Origin: Periplaneta americana
Lineage: Eukaryota; Arthropoda; Insecta; Blattodea; Blattidae
Direction of reading: 5' to 3'
Assembly (NCBI RefSeq): GCF_040183065.1
Contig: NC_091125.1
Coordinates: 123,570,621-123,634,620 of the forward strand
DNA: 64,000 bases
Shown here: positions 23,741-36,030 of the stretch, piece after piece
Layout of the letters: each line of letters starts with the position of its first letter
Position numbering within the stretch: the stretch's first letter is position 1
Program-made: the position numbers and the translations under genes
The notes under the pieces: generated by a model
Told to the model about the DNA's origin: nothing
The model's database searches: none
Seen by the model: the letters and a program-made list of their open reading frames with translations, nothing else

Positions 23741-24273
23741 TTTTTATGCTCGACCATGCCGAAATGTAGTAATTATACACCTGGTAGGAGCCCTTTAATG
23801 GACCTCATTAAAGTACACCTATTCATTAAAGTTCAGGTGTTCCAGAAATCAGAAAACACCATTGTAGCAATAAGAAAGCGCAAGTATCGATTATTCTCGG
23901 ATATGCAATCGAAAGACAACTAGCGAAACGTCACGGAGGCTGGAAATCCAATACTGTCGCAGAAGATTATGTTCCGTTACTATAATAATTAGCGTTAATT
24001 GTAAATAATATTCAAATAAATTCAATTTGTCATCTCGTTTTTCAATGTCTAAATCAATTTCAAGGTTATACCAAGATTAATCTTTATTTTACTCTCTACA
24101 TTATATCAAGGTCAATGACATTTGTTTCTAGGAAAAAGTCAATACTTTCGCGTCTGCGCACATCTCACAATTTACGAGATATTGCACAAGGTCAGTTCCG
24201 CTCCCCAGTCAGATAAGAATAACATGAATACTTATGAATAATTTCAAGTTAGAAATATGGTCGAGCATAAAAA
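23741..24273 (+). mobile_element. Element bounded by 17-bp inverted repeats with tyrosine-recombinase remnant
   Basis: TTTTTATGCTCGACCAT (23741-23757) is repeated perfectly inverted at 24257-24273. Inside is a recombinase-like fragment (23893-23985). Just outside the right repeat lies a 90-bp hairpin (24282-24385). Whether the two repeats are true element ends is inferred. Confidence 0.45.
23893..23985 (+). pseudogene. Tyrosine recombinase C-terminal fragment
   Basis: Thirty codons read ILGYAIERQLAKRHGGW then KSNTVAEDYVPLL-stop. From memory, the RHGGWKS..VAE.Y signature occurs at the catalytic end of tyrosine recombinases carried by Crypton/DIRS-type eukaryotic elements, where the final Y (TAT at 23968-23970) is the DNA-attacking residue. 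Upstream catalytic arginine and histidine boxes are not seen. The assignment rests on one short block. Confidence 0.45.
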
Positions 24274-24281
24274 GTCGTATG

Positions 24282-24385
24282 AAACTTGCCTATAATGGTA
24301 ATTAAGACGCTCGTATGAAAATTATGAAACTCGCTTGCGCTCGTTTCATAAACATACTCGCGTCTTAATTACTACCATTATAGGC
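24282..24385. repeat. Inverted repeat, arms ~48 bp
   Basis: TGCCTATAATGGTA and AATTAAGACGC on the left pair with GCGTCTTAATTACTACCATT on the right, with GAAACTCGCTTGCGCTCGTTTC forming the centre. A small palindromic MITE or the end of the neighbouring element. Confidence 0.7.
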
Positions 24386-25006
24386 TCATTGCGTAATGTA
24401 GTATTATGATACTAGAAAAATTAAAACATAGAAACGTTATGAAATATAATGTGACATATAATTCTGTGAAAAAAGCACAAATTATGTGACGTACAACCCT
24501 GCTAGAAATGTAACATGCGGTGAGTCGAATATTTTAAAAGAAATTGTTGTCGAATTATTCAGACACCTAACATATTGGTTATACTCATATTTAAATACAC
24601 ACGTAGAGAGAATGAATCTTACACGTACGTACATACGTACGCTATGTACAATTACTAATATTTACTGTCTCCTTTCATGGAAATTTTTAACGCACTGCGG
24701 TATATATGATATTAAATAATCCACAGATTTCAACGACATGGTAGAAGAATTATTTACATAAATATTTCAACGAATGATCTAGAATTTTCCTAAAGCACAG
24801 GTGATTCGCAGCCTTCAAAATGATTCTGAAATGAATATGTGAACGACAGGTGTTCCGTCTACGTCTGATTACGCAATAGGAGTTCGTACAAACCTTGTAC
24901 TTTAAAATTAACTACAAAATTTATGGAAAGAAAGGTACTTCGTAATATTCCATATTGCACTGTTACATTCAGAAATTACTTGTTGAGCGAGTGACGGTTG
25001 CAAAGC

Positions 25007-25020
25007 GTTGCCATGGCTAC
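25007..25020. promoter_or_regulatory. Perfect RFX X-box match
   Basis: GTTGCCATGGCTAC fits the X-box consensus GYTRYYN(1-3)RRHNAC with both half-sites intact and a 2-base spacer. It lies in a GC-richer patch (24985-25080). RFX factors control ciliary genes in animals. A single match in 64 kb of AT-rich DNA could be chance. Confidence 0.3.
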
Positions 25021-25077
25021 CGTGAACCCGTCGCGTGACCACTTCACAGTCCCAAGTATTTCGCACGACAGCCAGCA
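25013..25077 (+). CDS. Speculative short first exon
   Basis: An ATG in good context (GCCATGG) opens a reading frame MATVNPSRDHFTVPSISHDS ending at CA|GTAAGAAG, a fair 5' splice site (GT at 25078); without splicing it stops two codons later. It overlaps the X-box. I recognise no protein and see no second exon. Treat as a hypothesis. Confidence 0.12.
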
Positions 25078-25420
25078 GTAAGAAGAACGTTTATTTTATT
25101 TTAATAATTGTGCGGTGTACCCAATAGCTTAAATTATTCAGAACCATTACGTAAAACGAAGAAGAAACGACCAGAAGTACTTAAGGCGAAAGAAACCGTA
25201 ATCAGATGCAATAGCCAGTAGAAAATTCAGGTGTCACTGTTTTTACTACTACATTTTTCGAGGAATCTTAGAAATACCACTAACAGGAAGATGTTACCTT
25301 GAGACGACTTTGGGATATTTTTTCCTTCAGTGTTGAAAGAGAAATTACACAGGGAAATATGAAAATGAAGGTTACCAAATACCTGAGACTACATACCCAT
25401 GCTTACATGAAAACAAATTA

Positions 25421-26851
25421 GGGTAAGGTTGCGTATATCGCACCACTTTAGCATTTACAATTTTTATTGAACAATACAATTTTTATTTTCTAAATTCCTT
25501 TACAGAAATACATTCCCAGAACATTTACCTTTCATGTAAAAAAAGAATCCTTGAATTTCACTTAGGTAATATTTTTTAAGTAGAATGACATTTTCGAAAC
25601 ACTTGTCAATGGTGCCATTTAGGCAACTAGTTTCCTAAATAGCACCTGTGGTTTCTTAAATCGCACATCTTTAAACTGCAGGGAACAGGATGAAGGAAAG
25701 CTTTTAATATTGAACATATTGAACAGTATTAATATGAATAATGTAATAAATGCAAATTACAAGTTTATTGAAATTAATGAAAGAGAGTAACGCATCTTCA
25801 AATGAAATTGAAAAAAAATAGAGCGTTAATTACCTAACATTTAAACTTCCTGAACGCGTTTTTATTGTTACACATTTGCCATGTGCTTCACCAGGCAGTT
25901 AAAACTGTAAACTCCGTCACCTTTTCTCCAAGATTATCTCGAAGCCACCTAAGAACTGCTTCATGATTTAGCTGTCTGAAATGGTTTGAAGATAGAAACA
26001 TCCAAAGGCTGGGCCTCTGAGTATTATGGCGAGGAAGCTGAAATAGGAGCACATCATTTTCCCGAGATAATCTAGCTTCTAAATTTTTGGAATGGGTCGT
26101 ATAGGTGGACATACAGAAGCAGCACTTTTTTCTCTGGCAGGTTTGAGTGGCAAATAAAATGTTTGAGCTATTCGACAAATAGTTCACTGCTGATATAACC
26201 TGAATCAGAGCAAACAAATAACGATCCTGGAAGAACACCAGCTGATAATGAAGGATGCACTGTTTGACGTTTAAACATTTTCGTAGGTGGCACAAAATAT
26301 CTGGTGCGCTTGTACAACACACACTTGTATTAACGCCCTTTTCACCACTTGATATTGCACCCACCTGATGCATTCCTCATTCAGTTAAAATATTTGGGCC
26401 TTCTTTTGTACGGCTAAAATTGCTACAGTTGCTAATATCGCACTGGTGCGAATTAGGCACTTACAAAGTGGTGCGAATTAAGAAACTACGTCATAAGTGA
26501 TTAATTCCTTCATTCTAGCCTATAATCACCACATGTTCGAAAATCGTACTAAGTTAAATGTTCTTTAATATTTCTTTTAACCAATAACATCTTAAGATTA
26601 TAGATTCCTTTGCATACAAATTCGTTATTTAGTTACAAAATGTTAGCTAAATATACATCCACCTGAGCGATTATATTAAATACTCTATCACCATGTTGCT
26701 AGCACAAAGAAGTGGCAGAAATCAAGTGACATGGTGGAAGTTCATATGGTAGATTGTAACAATACCACTAGATGCTACACTACTACAGTAACTTGTTTTA
26801 AACTAGCAGTGGTGCGATTTAGGAAGCGGTGCGATTTATGCTACTCTACCC
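25421..26851 (-). mobile_element. Pogo/Tigger-like DNA transposon, 1431 bp, degenerate
   Basis: The ends GGGTAAGGTTGCGTATATCG and (reversed) GGGTAGAGTAGCATAAATCG are followed by CACC and sit beside TA on both sides (25419-25420, 26852-26853). The motif TCGCACC recurs several times inside both ends. The minus strand carries a broken transposase (25888-26373). TA duplication and transposase type agree on the pogo branch of Tc1/mariner elements. Confidence 0.75.
25888..26373 (-). pseudogene. Pogo-like transposase fragment
   Basis: The 161-codon ORF ends TTHSKNLEARLSRENDVLLF, then QLPRHNTQRPSLWMF and RWLRDNLGEKVTEF. This parallels the pogo/Tigger DDE core (HTTH.KN, LPPHTTH.LQPLDV, W...NPG..VT.F), but PLDV has become SLWM, so the metal-binding D is lost. 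The N-terminal DNA-binding part is absent. Length is about a third of a normal transposase. It cannot be catalytic. Confidence 0.7.
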
Positions 26852-26853
26852 TA

Positions 26854-29117
26854 CAAGGCCTACACTCTTAAGTCACCACGTTCTTTCGTGTCTGTGGCAC
26901 AGTGATAACATACTGGCAAAGAGAGTTATTTACGTTGACCTCCAGCTAGATACATTCCCAACCCACACCGGCTGACTGGGCTAAGATTCGCTGAGTATCC
27001 AGGTTTCGAAGCAGACAATCCAGCTTGTATCTAGACCAGCCCCCTCTGTACGTCTCCAGCCGGCGGTGGGGAATGCTATGGAATGACAACGAAATGGAGA
27101 TCGGACGGGATGATAGATGCCTGACATGAGGAAATGAGGGAATCCCGAAAAAAACTTCGATTGCGACCTTGTCCGTTAGTGTCACTGCAGCCTAGATATT
27201 TTAATGAAAATTTCTTGGTCCCACTGGACCTCGAATCCGGGCAGCCTACGTGACAAAGTGATTGTCTAGATCAGGGATGAGACGATATTAGCTCCCAATC
27301 ATGGTAGAAGAGCTCGACCTTGATCACGAGCGCATAGCGCATCCACTACATAGCGTTGTAACGTATAGATATCAGGGATGTACATGCACATGCAGAGAAT
27401 AAAGGCAGCAATTATTACAATAACTTGCGTTACTAAATTTCTGGCTATGTAATAGGGCTAATTATTCAATTATTTAATATACATGTACATATATAAACAA
27501 ATCACAAAGGGAAGGGTTTTTTTAGGAACAAAAAGAGAAATAGGAAAAGATAATTGTATGTAAACCATTTTCTTGTTAAAAGCAATTATTTATTATGTAA
27601 ATACTTCACTTCATTGGTTAGGAGAAACTAATAGGGTCTACCTGCTCGACATGTGTGATCTCTAAGTACTTTTAAGTATTTTTTGAAAAAATAATGACAA
27701 TATTGACTGAAATAGAGTATATTGATTGTGTGATTTTGAAAATGTAGTCCTTACTCTCCAGTCGTGATTATGTAATGAGTTTTCTTAGAGTCATTTGTGA
27801 GATGCACGTAACACGAAAAAACAAATTGATTAAATTAAGATATTGAGAGCCATCGTAATTTTTTGGGCCAATCTTTTAAGGGGATATGTGTGATTTTTAA
27901 AACTGCCACAATTTTCGGCCAAAATTGATGAAATTTAAACTATATAAACAAATTTATAATAATATCGTCTGTACAAAATTTGGTGCAATTAGGTCTAATA
28001 GTTTTGAAATTATATTTTTAAGTAGGCCTATATTTTATATTGGCGTTACTGAAAAAGCTCCTTGCTTCAAAGTTTCCAAAATGTTTAGTTCATATTTGCT
28101 TAAAATCTTGAAAATAGTTATTGGAATAAAAGTGAATTAGCTTTATGAGCTTAGTAATAGTATAAGTTAAAGTGCAATCAAAGATAAAATATTATTTCTA
28201 AATTAAAGAAACACGTAGTCTAATAAAAGTAAATATCCAGAAACAAACAACAAATAAAACACCAACAATACATTTAAAATAAAGTAATAAAAGGAATCTA
28301 GATACTTCTACTGACGCAAATGTAAATTAATTTACCTTCGATGTCAATTCCGAAATCAATTTATTTCTCTATTCTCCTGAATAATGGCTATTTTTTTCAT
28401 GTTGCGTGTCTCATAATGCAGTTTTATGTTGCTTTTTTTTTTTTTTTTTTTTTTGCAAATTATATTTTTTTACACAACAAACACTGGACTTCATCACCAT
28501 GTTCGAAGCATAAAAATATTGTATCTTCCACTCTTTCTTGAAAGCTTTAAACGCTTCCGTTCCGTCATGATGCGCTGTGTTCTAAGATCTGTACATCCTT
28601 TAGCAATGTTTACAGGTAAAAGAGCTCCGCGCGCGCGCAGCGGGCATGAAAGAGCTCTAGCTCGAAATTACTAGTCACCATCGAAGGACTGGTCTAGATC
28701 CATGCAGCCATGGCAGGACTGAATAAATGTTTTTGTTATAAGAACAAAGCATTAGAACCCTATAACAAAATATGTGCTGTATAATTTTGGCAGCTCATTA
28801 TCTTATACGCTTTGTGTAAAGCAACAGACAACGAACAAAGTCAGTCTACAAGAACTTAAAGAAAAGGTAAACCTGTCAAGATATGCGAATGTGAGATAGA
28901 TTAAAATAAAACGTTTTAATCTTAATGATGATTTTGTTACTGCTACTGCTCATGGTGATAGTGGCGATTATATTGATGATGGCAATTTTCACCTCTCCCT
29001 AATTTCATATATCATATCCTCCTGTGTCCTGAAACATTTTTGTTTCATTTTTGAAGTTCAATATAGTTCTACACGTCAAAAGAATGTGAAAAAAAATCTG
29101 CAGGTTACAGTTATGGC
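26854..29117. other. Unassigned sequence, possible repeat remnants
   Basis: The segment 26940-27270 (with TCCCACTGGACCTCGAATCC on the plus strand) resembles a decayed dispersed repeat with a reversed B-box. A 21-bp poly-T lies at 28433-28454. A (CG)-rich patch GCTCCGCGCGCGCGCAGCGG is at 28622-28641. No ORF shows a known domain. Confidence 0.4.
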
Positions 29118-29128
29118 ACAAATGCAGG

Positions 29129-29384
29129 ATCCACACCTGTGGAGTAACGGTCAGCGCGTCTGGCTGCGAAACCAGGTGGCCCGGTTTCGAATCTCGGTTG
29201 GGGCAAGTTACCTGGTTGAGGTTTTTTCCGGGGTTTTCCCTCAACCCAATACGAGCAAATGCTGGGTAACTTTCGGTGCTGGACCCCGGACTCATTTCAC
29301 CGGCATTATCACCTTCATATCATTCAGACACTAAATAACCTAGATGTTGATACAGCGTCGTAAAATAACCCAACTAAAAAAAAA
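29129..29384 (+). mobile_element. tRNA-derived SINE with conserved central domain
   Basis: Head: TGTGGAGTAACGGTCAGCGC (A-box) and CCGGTTTCGAATCTCGG (B-box). Middle: TTACCTGGTTGAGG, TTTTCCGGGGTTTTCCC and GCAAATGCTGGGTAAC. 3' end: ACCTAGATGTTGATACAGCG then TCGTAAAATAACCCAACT and poly-A. A perfect 11-bp target duplication, ACAAATGCAGG, is at 29118-29128 and 29385-29395. Confidence 0.9.
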
Positions 29385-29395
29385 ACAAATGCAGG

Positions 29396-30917
29396 TATAT
29401 TATACTATACTTCGGGTCTCTGCACATACATCTTATATAATTTTTTATCCTTAAAATATGCGGCGTTCATACTGTAAGTCAACATGACTAACTCCTTTTC
29501 CAAAGATTTTGAGATATTCAAGGTTAAAGTTAAATACACATTATTAATTCTGTGATGTAGTCAAGAAGAATAATGCGTCCTGTGGGCTTTTTACTGTATT
29601 ATGAAGTTAATCACACTGACCACTGAAAATATGACCAATTTAATACATTGCCAACTTAGAAACTCTGAAATAATCAAAAGTGGAGTTAATCATATTCACT
29701 TCTGAATGCCTCATGTAACGTTTATTGTGTACTTACTTCGAAAACATTTCCTACGCTGCCTTGACTTTGACTTGCTGGTCGCCATTTTCATTTACAAATA
29801 TTTTAAATACACATTGCAATGATTGAATCGATCTTCTTGTGCTTTTTCTTAGTCCCAAGAGATGTCAGGAGCTTGACAAGTGCAGAAAAGAAATGATCAA
29901 TAACGATTCCACCTAATGGAAAATTTGAAACTAAATGCATGTATGAAGTATAGTATACTATACTTCAGGATCCAGTAGGATATGCAAAATAAAGGTAGGC
30001 TGAGGTGAAGTCTTGGGGTAGTACAGGTTTCCGATGCTGATATAGAAAGGGCTTGGAGCACCGGGCCCCTCTGGCTTATCAGTCTACTCATATGATGGGA
30101 GCTGGTACTATCAGATCTGAGGCAGGATGGCCCACCTATCAGAGTCGGGTTCACGAATGTCATACAGGCCATTTGTCAGACTTGGAAAATCGTCGCATAT
30201 AGGCCTATAGGCACATAACGGGCCAAAACATGTCTAAACACTTGAGGAAATCACAGAAACAATATCTCAATTTAGGGGACAAAGCAATTGACTACAGATA
30301 CACTAAGAGTCGGCATGTTTGCAAACCTCGCCTCGGTCCGAATGTAAGAAATTTATCATCCTTAAAACTCATTTCCCTCAGCCGAGACTGAACCAATGAA
30401 CGAACATGACAACCTCGAGAACGTCCCAGAACTGTAACTGTATCAAAATTTCTGACTACATTTTGAACGCCTCTATCCGCGACACGATGACCGAGTTTGC
30501 ATGTCACAAATTACAGGAGGAATGTAGTTATGTGTAATCTGGGAGAGCTCAAATTACCTTCAAATGGATTAATTGAGTAAAAAATTCTACAACCCGGTTT
30601 GCAACAGAACTCTCGGTTTTTCTTCCGAGAATTGGAACGTTTTTGCCAAATTTAGTGCATGTAGAGACCTCAGCAAAATAATCTGCATTACAACCTCAGG
30701 CTCACAACGGAAGTTTGATAATTGACCAGGTTCTTCAGTTGGACACAGACTGGGGAACAGAAATTAAGAAGTGGAATAGGTCTATACTAGGAGTGAAATA
30801 AATTAGGAATGGAACAGAGCACAAAATACAATTAAAATAATTATAATAAAATACAGGGCTGAGTAAAGAGAAGATTAAAAGAGACAGAATGATATCAATT
30901 AAAGATATAACATAATA
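29396..30917. other. No recognised feature
   Basis: Unique-looking AT-rich DNA. ORFs of 71-91 codons on the minus strand (29897-30172, 30292-30507) have no recognisable domain. Confidence 0.45.
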
Positions 30918-31253
30918 CAGGGTGAATCAAAAGTCTGGAACCATATAAATATCTTCCATAGGCATGATTTTCGATTACTATAGGTGTTACCAGTATTTGT
31001 AAAACCAAATCGTCGTTGTTCCTGTAATAACTCCTGTGACATATTTATCGATTTCCAGATTTTTGCTCTATTAAATAGCTTAAATAGTGAAACAGCAAAT
31101 AAAAAAATCTCCTATATGTAATTACACTTCTTTGTTTCGAAAACGTAAGAATTCACAGTCTCCTATGTACGGCTGCTATAGTATGAATAAATGTATTTTT
31201 TCTTCCTATAGAAACATTTTATATTTTGCACATAGGAGTTATTAGCTCGATGG

Positions 31254-31620
<367 letters not shown>

Positions 31621-31640
31621 GTTATTGCAGGAACAACGAC

Positions 31641-32354
31641 GAAATGCTCTACCAGTGACACATTCGAGTCTAGACCTCAGCTATCTCAAAAGCCGCCATT
31701 TTGAATGCAACTTTGAAATTTTAAATGGAAAGCGGATCATCTAGGTACTCAAAATCGTGTGAAATTTTCTGAAAAAAAAAATGTTGCAATCTATTTTGAG
31801 ATATCTCTAATCGTTTTCAAGTTATTTAAAGATAACTGTCATAATGACACAAACATTAGTTACTGCATCTACAGATATTTTGTAACGTGGTACAGTACTA
31901 AAGGGGCTTTGGAAAATGTATTTTTATACAATTCTGGTAATTAACATTTCCTGCTTTACTGTTTGGAATATGTCTTACAATTAAGAAATTATAGGTGTAA
32001 CAAGAATGTTCTGAAAATATGTTGGTCGACTTTCTTGGATGCTAGCCCAGTATTGGATGGAAATTATAGACGTAAGCTTATTCACGTCAAAGTCTTCTCA
32101 ATGACGTCATAACTCACACAACAATAGTCGTAAAAGTATTTGGTTCCATAAAAATACTCCTTTCTAAATAAAAGTCTTGATGTGTCTGAGGTTTTTGTCC
32201 AAAATCTCCCCATTCAATTTTAAATAATTACTGTGTGCGTTACTTTTTAAACACTCTTTACATTGATGAAGTCATAAAACAATGGCAGAGTTATTTTAAG
32301 GAATTATTATAATAAATAATTATGTTTTTGGACTGTCGTTTCATAATGACGACC
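31641..32354. other. No recognised feature
   Basis: AT-rich DNA without a recognisable ORF or repeat. Confidence 0.4.
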
Positions 32355-32355
32355 T

Positions 32356-32425
32356 TTCATTCATTCATTCATTCATTCATTCATTCATTCATTCATTCAT
32401 TCATTCATTCATTCATTCATTCATT
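32356..32425. repeat. (ATTC)n microsatellite
   Basis: About 17 perfect ATTC units, followed by a TTTTACAAATTT-rich tract to 32575. Confidence 0.97.
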
Positions 32426-32577
32426 TTATTCCATAGATCTTACATGGGCAATGAAGCTTTATGGAACAAGTCAAAATTTTACAATATTACAATTACAATT
32501 TTTACAAATTTTTTATAGTTTTACAATTTAGTAATTTTCTACAATTTTTACAAGTTTGTACAATTTTTTACAATATT

Positions 32578-32760
32578 TTGGCGAGATGTAGTGAGATGAG
32601 GTGAGGTCCGAGGATTCGCCAAAATATTACCCGGCATTTGCCTTTTGGTTTGGGGAAAACCTCGGATAAACCCAACCAGGTAATGAAATCAAAGGGGGGT
32701 AATCTAATCAAAGGGGTTGATGCCAAGGACTCGCCATAGACCATCCGGCTTCAGTCCCAC
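32578..32760 (-). mobile_element. SINE 3' part with shared central domain
   Basis: On the minus strand it reads TTACCTGGTTGGGTTTATCC, GAGGTTTTCCCCAAACC, GCAAATGCCGGGTAATATTT and TGGCGAATCCTCGG. The first half matches the middle of the SINE at 29129; the second half matches the 3' part of the SINE at 53205. The tRNA head is not clear. Confidence 0.6.
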
Positions 32761-33268
32761 ATTATAGTATAAGAAAGTCACTGATTTCCACATCCATAAA
32801 TTAGTGTGCTTAAAAGTAAATTTCCATGCATAAAAACACTTTTAAGCATGTTAATTAGAAATACTGAAAACGTAGCCTAAATTTCAACTATTTATTTATC
32901 TATCCCTAACAACCAGCAAAACAATCACCATAGCCCTTCAGGTCGGTGGACAATCTTCACTTCTCGTGCTTGAAACGCTATCATTTCTCAATTTGTTGCA
33001 TAATAGTTATTTATGAGACAAGTTGTGTGTGTTATACAATATTTTCTCTATGATAGCACAAATTTACATTAAATAAATAGGCTATTTCAAGTTGGCGAGG
33101 TTATAAGATCACAATGTCATGGCCATCTAAACTCAGAACCATTAAGAAGTATCCATGGAATGGCAGCTTGTTTTATTCAGGTTCAAAATTTCATGGCCGT
33201 TTAAACCGGTCATATAATCAACTAAGCGGTTAAAAACAGCTGAATAATAAATCTTGTTGCAATAAGTA

Positions 33269-34214
33269 AGGTAACTGAGGGTAATAAGACCCACCTAAGG
33301 AATAAAACTTTCTTTCTTTGAAATGGAGACGTTTAGCAATTTTTAAATAAAGGAATAGCATACTTTTATAGTTATCCTATAATATTTTACTTCAAATAAA
33401 TATTCAAACAGACACAAAAATGCTGTGAGCAGTGAAAATTAACATCATGTCTCTGGGTCTCATATCCTGCTGTGACAGGTAATAAAGCCCACAATAAAGA
33501 ATATAAGTACTGAACACAATTAGGGCATAAAAAGTCTTCAGCTTTTTCCTCAGTGAGACCTACACATTCATCGTGCACCCAACATTCAAAAGAGACACAC
33601 ACATGCATATCTACAACAATTCTCTTCGCAGACAGAACACATCCGCGTCCCCTGGATGTTTACAAATCCTGAAGTGGATGGTTCATCCAATGTTCTTTCT
33701 GCATTAATAATTGTCAGTCTTTCGTTTGTTTTATTTCTTGCAAAAAAGATTGTGCTTCAGAGTTTGAACTTTATAGTTCAGGGACTTCTATGAACTTGTG
33801 CGCGTTTCCATGTATTATTTCATGGGCCCTATTTCCTGCTCTGCTACTTCGCGCCAATTTTAATTTATGTAGTGCTCATATGCTCATTAGCGAAAGTTTC
33901 ACGGTAGCACCAAACGTCTTTATGTTTACACAATAACATGCATTTATTATTACATTAATAACACATAGTGAAACGATTAAATATCGACTTAAATTTTGCA
34001 AAACTTATAATGAAAGCAGAAATAATCACACATAACTTGTTGCCACCAGTCAGCTACAAACAAAAACGAGAATCTAATTTCTTTACACCTCACTGGAATG
34101 CAAGAAGAAATAGGTCTTAAGAGCTGTTGCTCTCTTTTGCAAAAGTGTATAACTAATGGAAAAACTAGATAGTGGGCCTTATAACATGCTGGATCTTAAT
34201 ACCCCCAGGTACCT
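33269..34214 (-). mobile_element. Pogo-like element with PHD-finger remnant, 946 bp
   Basis: The ends AGGTAACTGAGGGTAATAAG and (reversed) AGGTACCTGGGGGTATTAAG match at about 22 of 27 terminal bases and abut TA on both sides (33267-33268, 34215-34216). The only coding trace is a PHD-type finger. The DDE domain has been deleted. Confidence 0.65.
33387..33640 (-). pseudogene. PHD-like zinc finger fragment
   Basis: The ORF carries CWVHDECVGLTEEKAEDFLC then PNC, the second half of a PHD finger (W-x-H-x2-C ... C-x2-C). The first C-x2-C pair (CSVC) lies just upstream (33628-33639) in another frame. PHD-like fingers are found at the C-terminus of some pogo/Tigger-type transposases, which fits the surrounding element. 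The frameshift makes it non-functional. Confidence 0.6.
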
Positions 34215-34371
34215 TAATAACTTTAGAATAATAAGGGCTAAAATGTAGATATGAATGTTAAATTTGTTACTTCTTTGTGTTACGTGTAAAATTTAAGTAA
34301 GGAAGATCGAGGTAATGCATTAATAAATGTCTTACTGAATGAAGTTTGTACATTGAATATTACATTTTCTT

Positions 34372-34497
34372 TGGCAGTGCGTAAAATGAATAGCAGTGCC
34401 TTTAGTGATTACTTACTTTCTTAGACACTAGTGTTTTAAATACTCATTTTAGGCACTGATAACTGTAGTAAAATGCAACTTTACGCACTATCGTAGA
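34372..34497. repeat. Short TIR element, about 125 bp
   Basis: GGCAGTGCGTAAAATG at the left pairs with the reverse complement of CAACTTTACGCACTATC at the right, with a shorter inverted pair (AGTGCC/GGCACT) inside. No coding content. Confidence 0.5.
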
Positions 34498-34586
34498 AAA
34501 ATAGCTATTTAAAAACCATTTTATCCATGAATGGTGTCTCAACTGGTCTTTCTTTTACCCTTCTTAGCAACCTAAACAATGACGGT

Positions 34587-35186
34587 CTTACTAATAAAAA
34601 CTCTATATACAGACGTTTAACTGTCTTATACTTATACAATGAGTAGCTCATTTATACATCGTGTGTAAATTCCTTACTAATAATCACTACATACGTCGTG
34701 TATAACAGTACAACTGTTACACAGCTACGTCATAGTTTCGTCATTACTTCGTTCCGAAAGATAATAGAATATCTGAGGTTCTCTATTGCATCCGGTAGAG
34801 CGCTCTAGTGTGGCGTGTTAAGTATCGATAGTACAACTGGCTCTAATGGATTACCATACTATATTTTGGTCAAAGAGTACAAGCTACAGTAATATTATTC
34901 TAATTATTCTGTGCTCTTTGGTTTGTTCTTCTTCAGTTACTAGGCAACCATCATCATAAAATGATAGTCGATAGGAACAGCTGTTAGAGGGGCGGCCATT
35001 TTTTCTCTATATACAACGCTTAAACAAGGGGTTTCGTGTATATAACTACTGCAAAGCAATTCCCATTGTATACTGTAGTTACAGGCTGTTTATACGTCCA
35101 TCGCTTCTGCATGGTTTATTAGTAAAGTTTTCTGTCTCAACTCTGCATAAGTCTAGTATAAAAACTATACACGGTTTATTAGTAAG
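34587..35186. mobile_element. 600-bp MITE with CTTACTAATAAA ends
   Basis: CTTACTAATAAA at 34587 is repeated inverted at 35175-35186, and TACTAATAA recurs at sub-terminal positions (34674, 35119 reversed). A purine-rich start-like patch GGGCGGCCATTTT is at 34991. Target duplication not resolved. Non-coding. Confidence 0.6.
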
Positions 35187-36030
35187 ACTGTGAGTAAATT
35201 GAAAGTTTTAAATCACTCTCTTCATGACAACCAACACATTAGCAACAATAAAATCCTTAGGCTACATTCATTCATTTATAACTTCTTCATAAACAAGACA
35301 TTGCAAAGCAAAGGCGTAAAATTTAAAATTAAATTTAGATGTTACTAATGAATAAAATAATGCATAGCACACGAGAGTAAATAGATATTTTGTGCAGTGG
35401 AAATTATCACTCTCGGCTTCGCCTCGGGCGCTAGACTTTCTATTCACGCATAACATCTAATTTTAGTCTCTCATAGACTACTATAAATTACTATTATTCG
35501 CAGATGATCAAGTAGTTATTTAGTGACTTAGAAGATGAATTATAAACGAACCATTTATAAATAATGTTGAAAGAGTATAATATCCCTAAAACCCTTTCAT
35601 GATAAAGACCACATGGGATGTGACTGATGGAGTGTCTCATTTATACAGTACTATCACGGATTTAATATCTCTTATTGTCAACATGCAGAAATTAATTTCA
35701 AGCTAAAAAGATTGGACAAATGTGTGAAACAATAACAGTAATATTTTTTAAACGAAACACAAATTAAATGTTCTACAGAAATGACAGTACCTGTGTTAAA
35801 GGAGATGGCTGAGAAACAGCATTATGTTACTGAATTGCCTATGACATCCACATTTTTGGACATATGACTTATAAATTTGAAATACTACTTTGAAACAGGG
35901 TTTTCTTTACCTTCAATTTTTTTTCAGAATTTTATGAATAATAGCTTTAATTTTTTTTTAATTTTTCATTTAAAAAATTGAAAAAATGAAGTAGCCTACC
36001 TTTTTCTAAAAATTTGCTAAAGTAATAAAC
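35187..36030. other. No recognised feature
   Basis: AT-rich DNA; nothing recognised. Confidence 0.4.
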
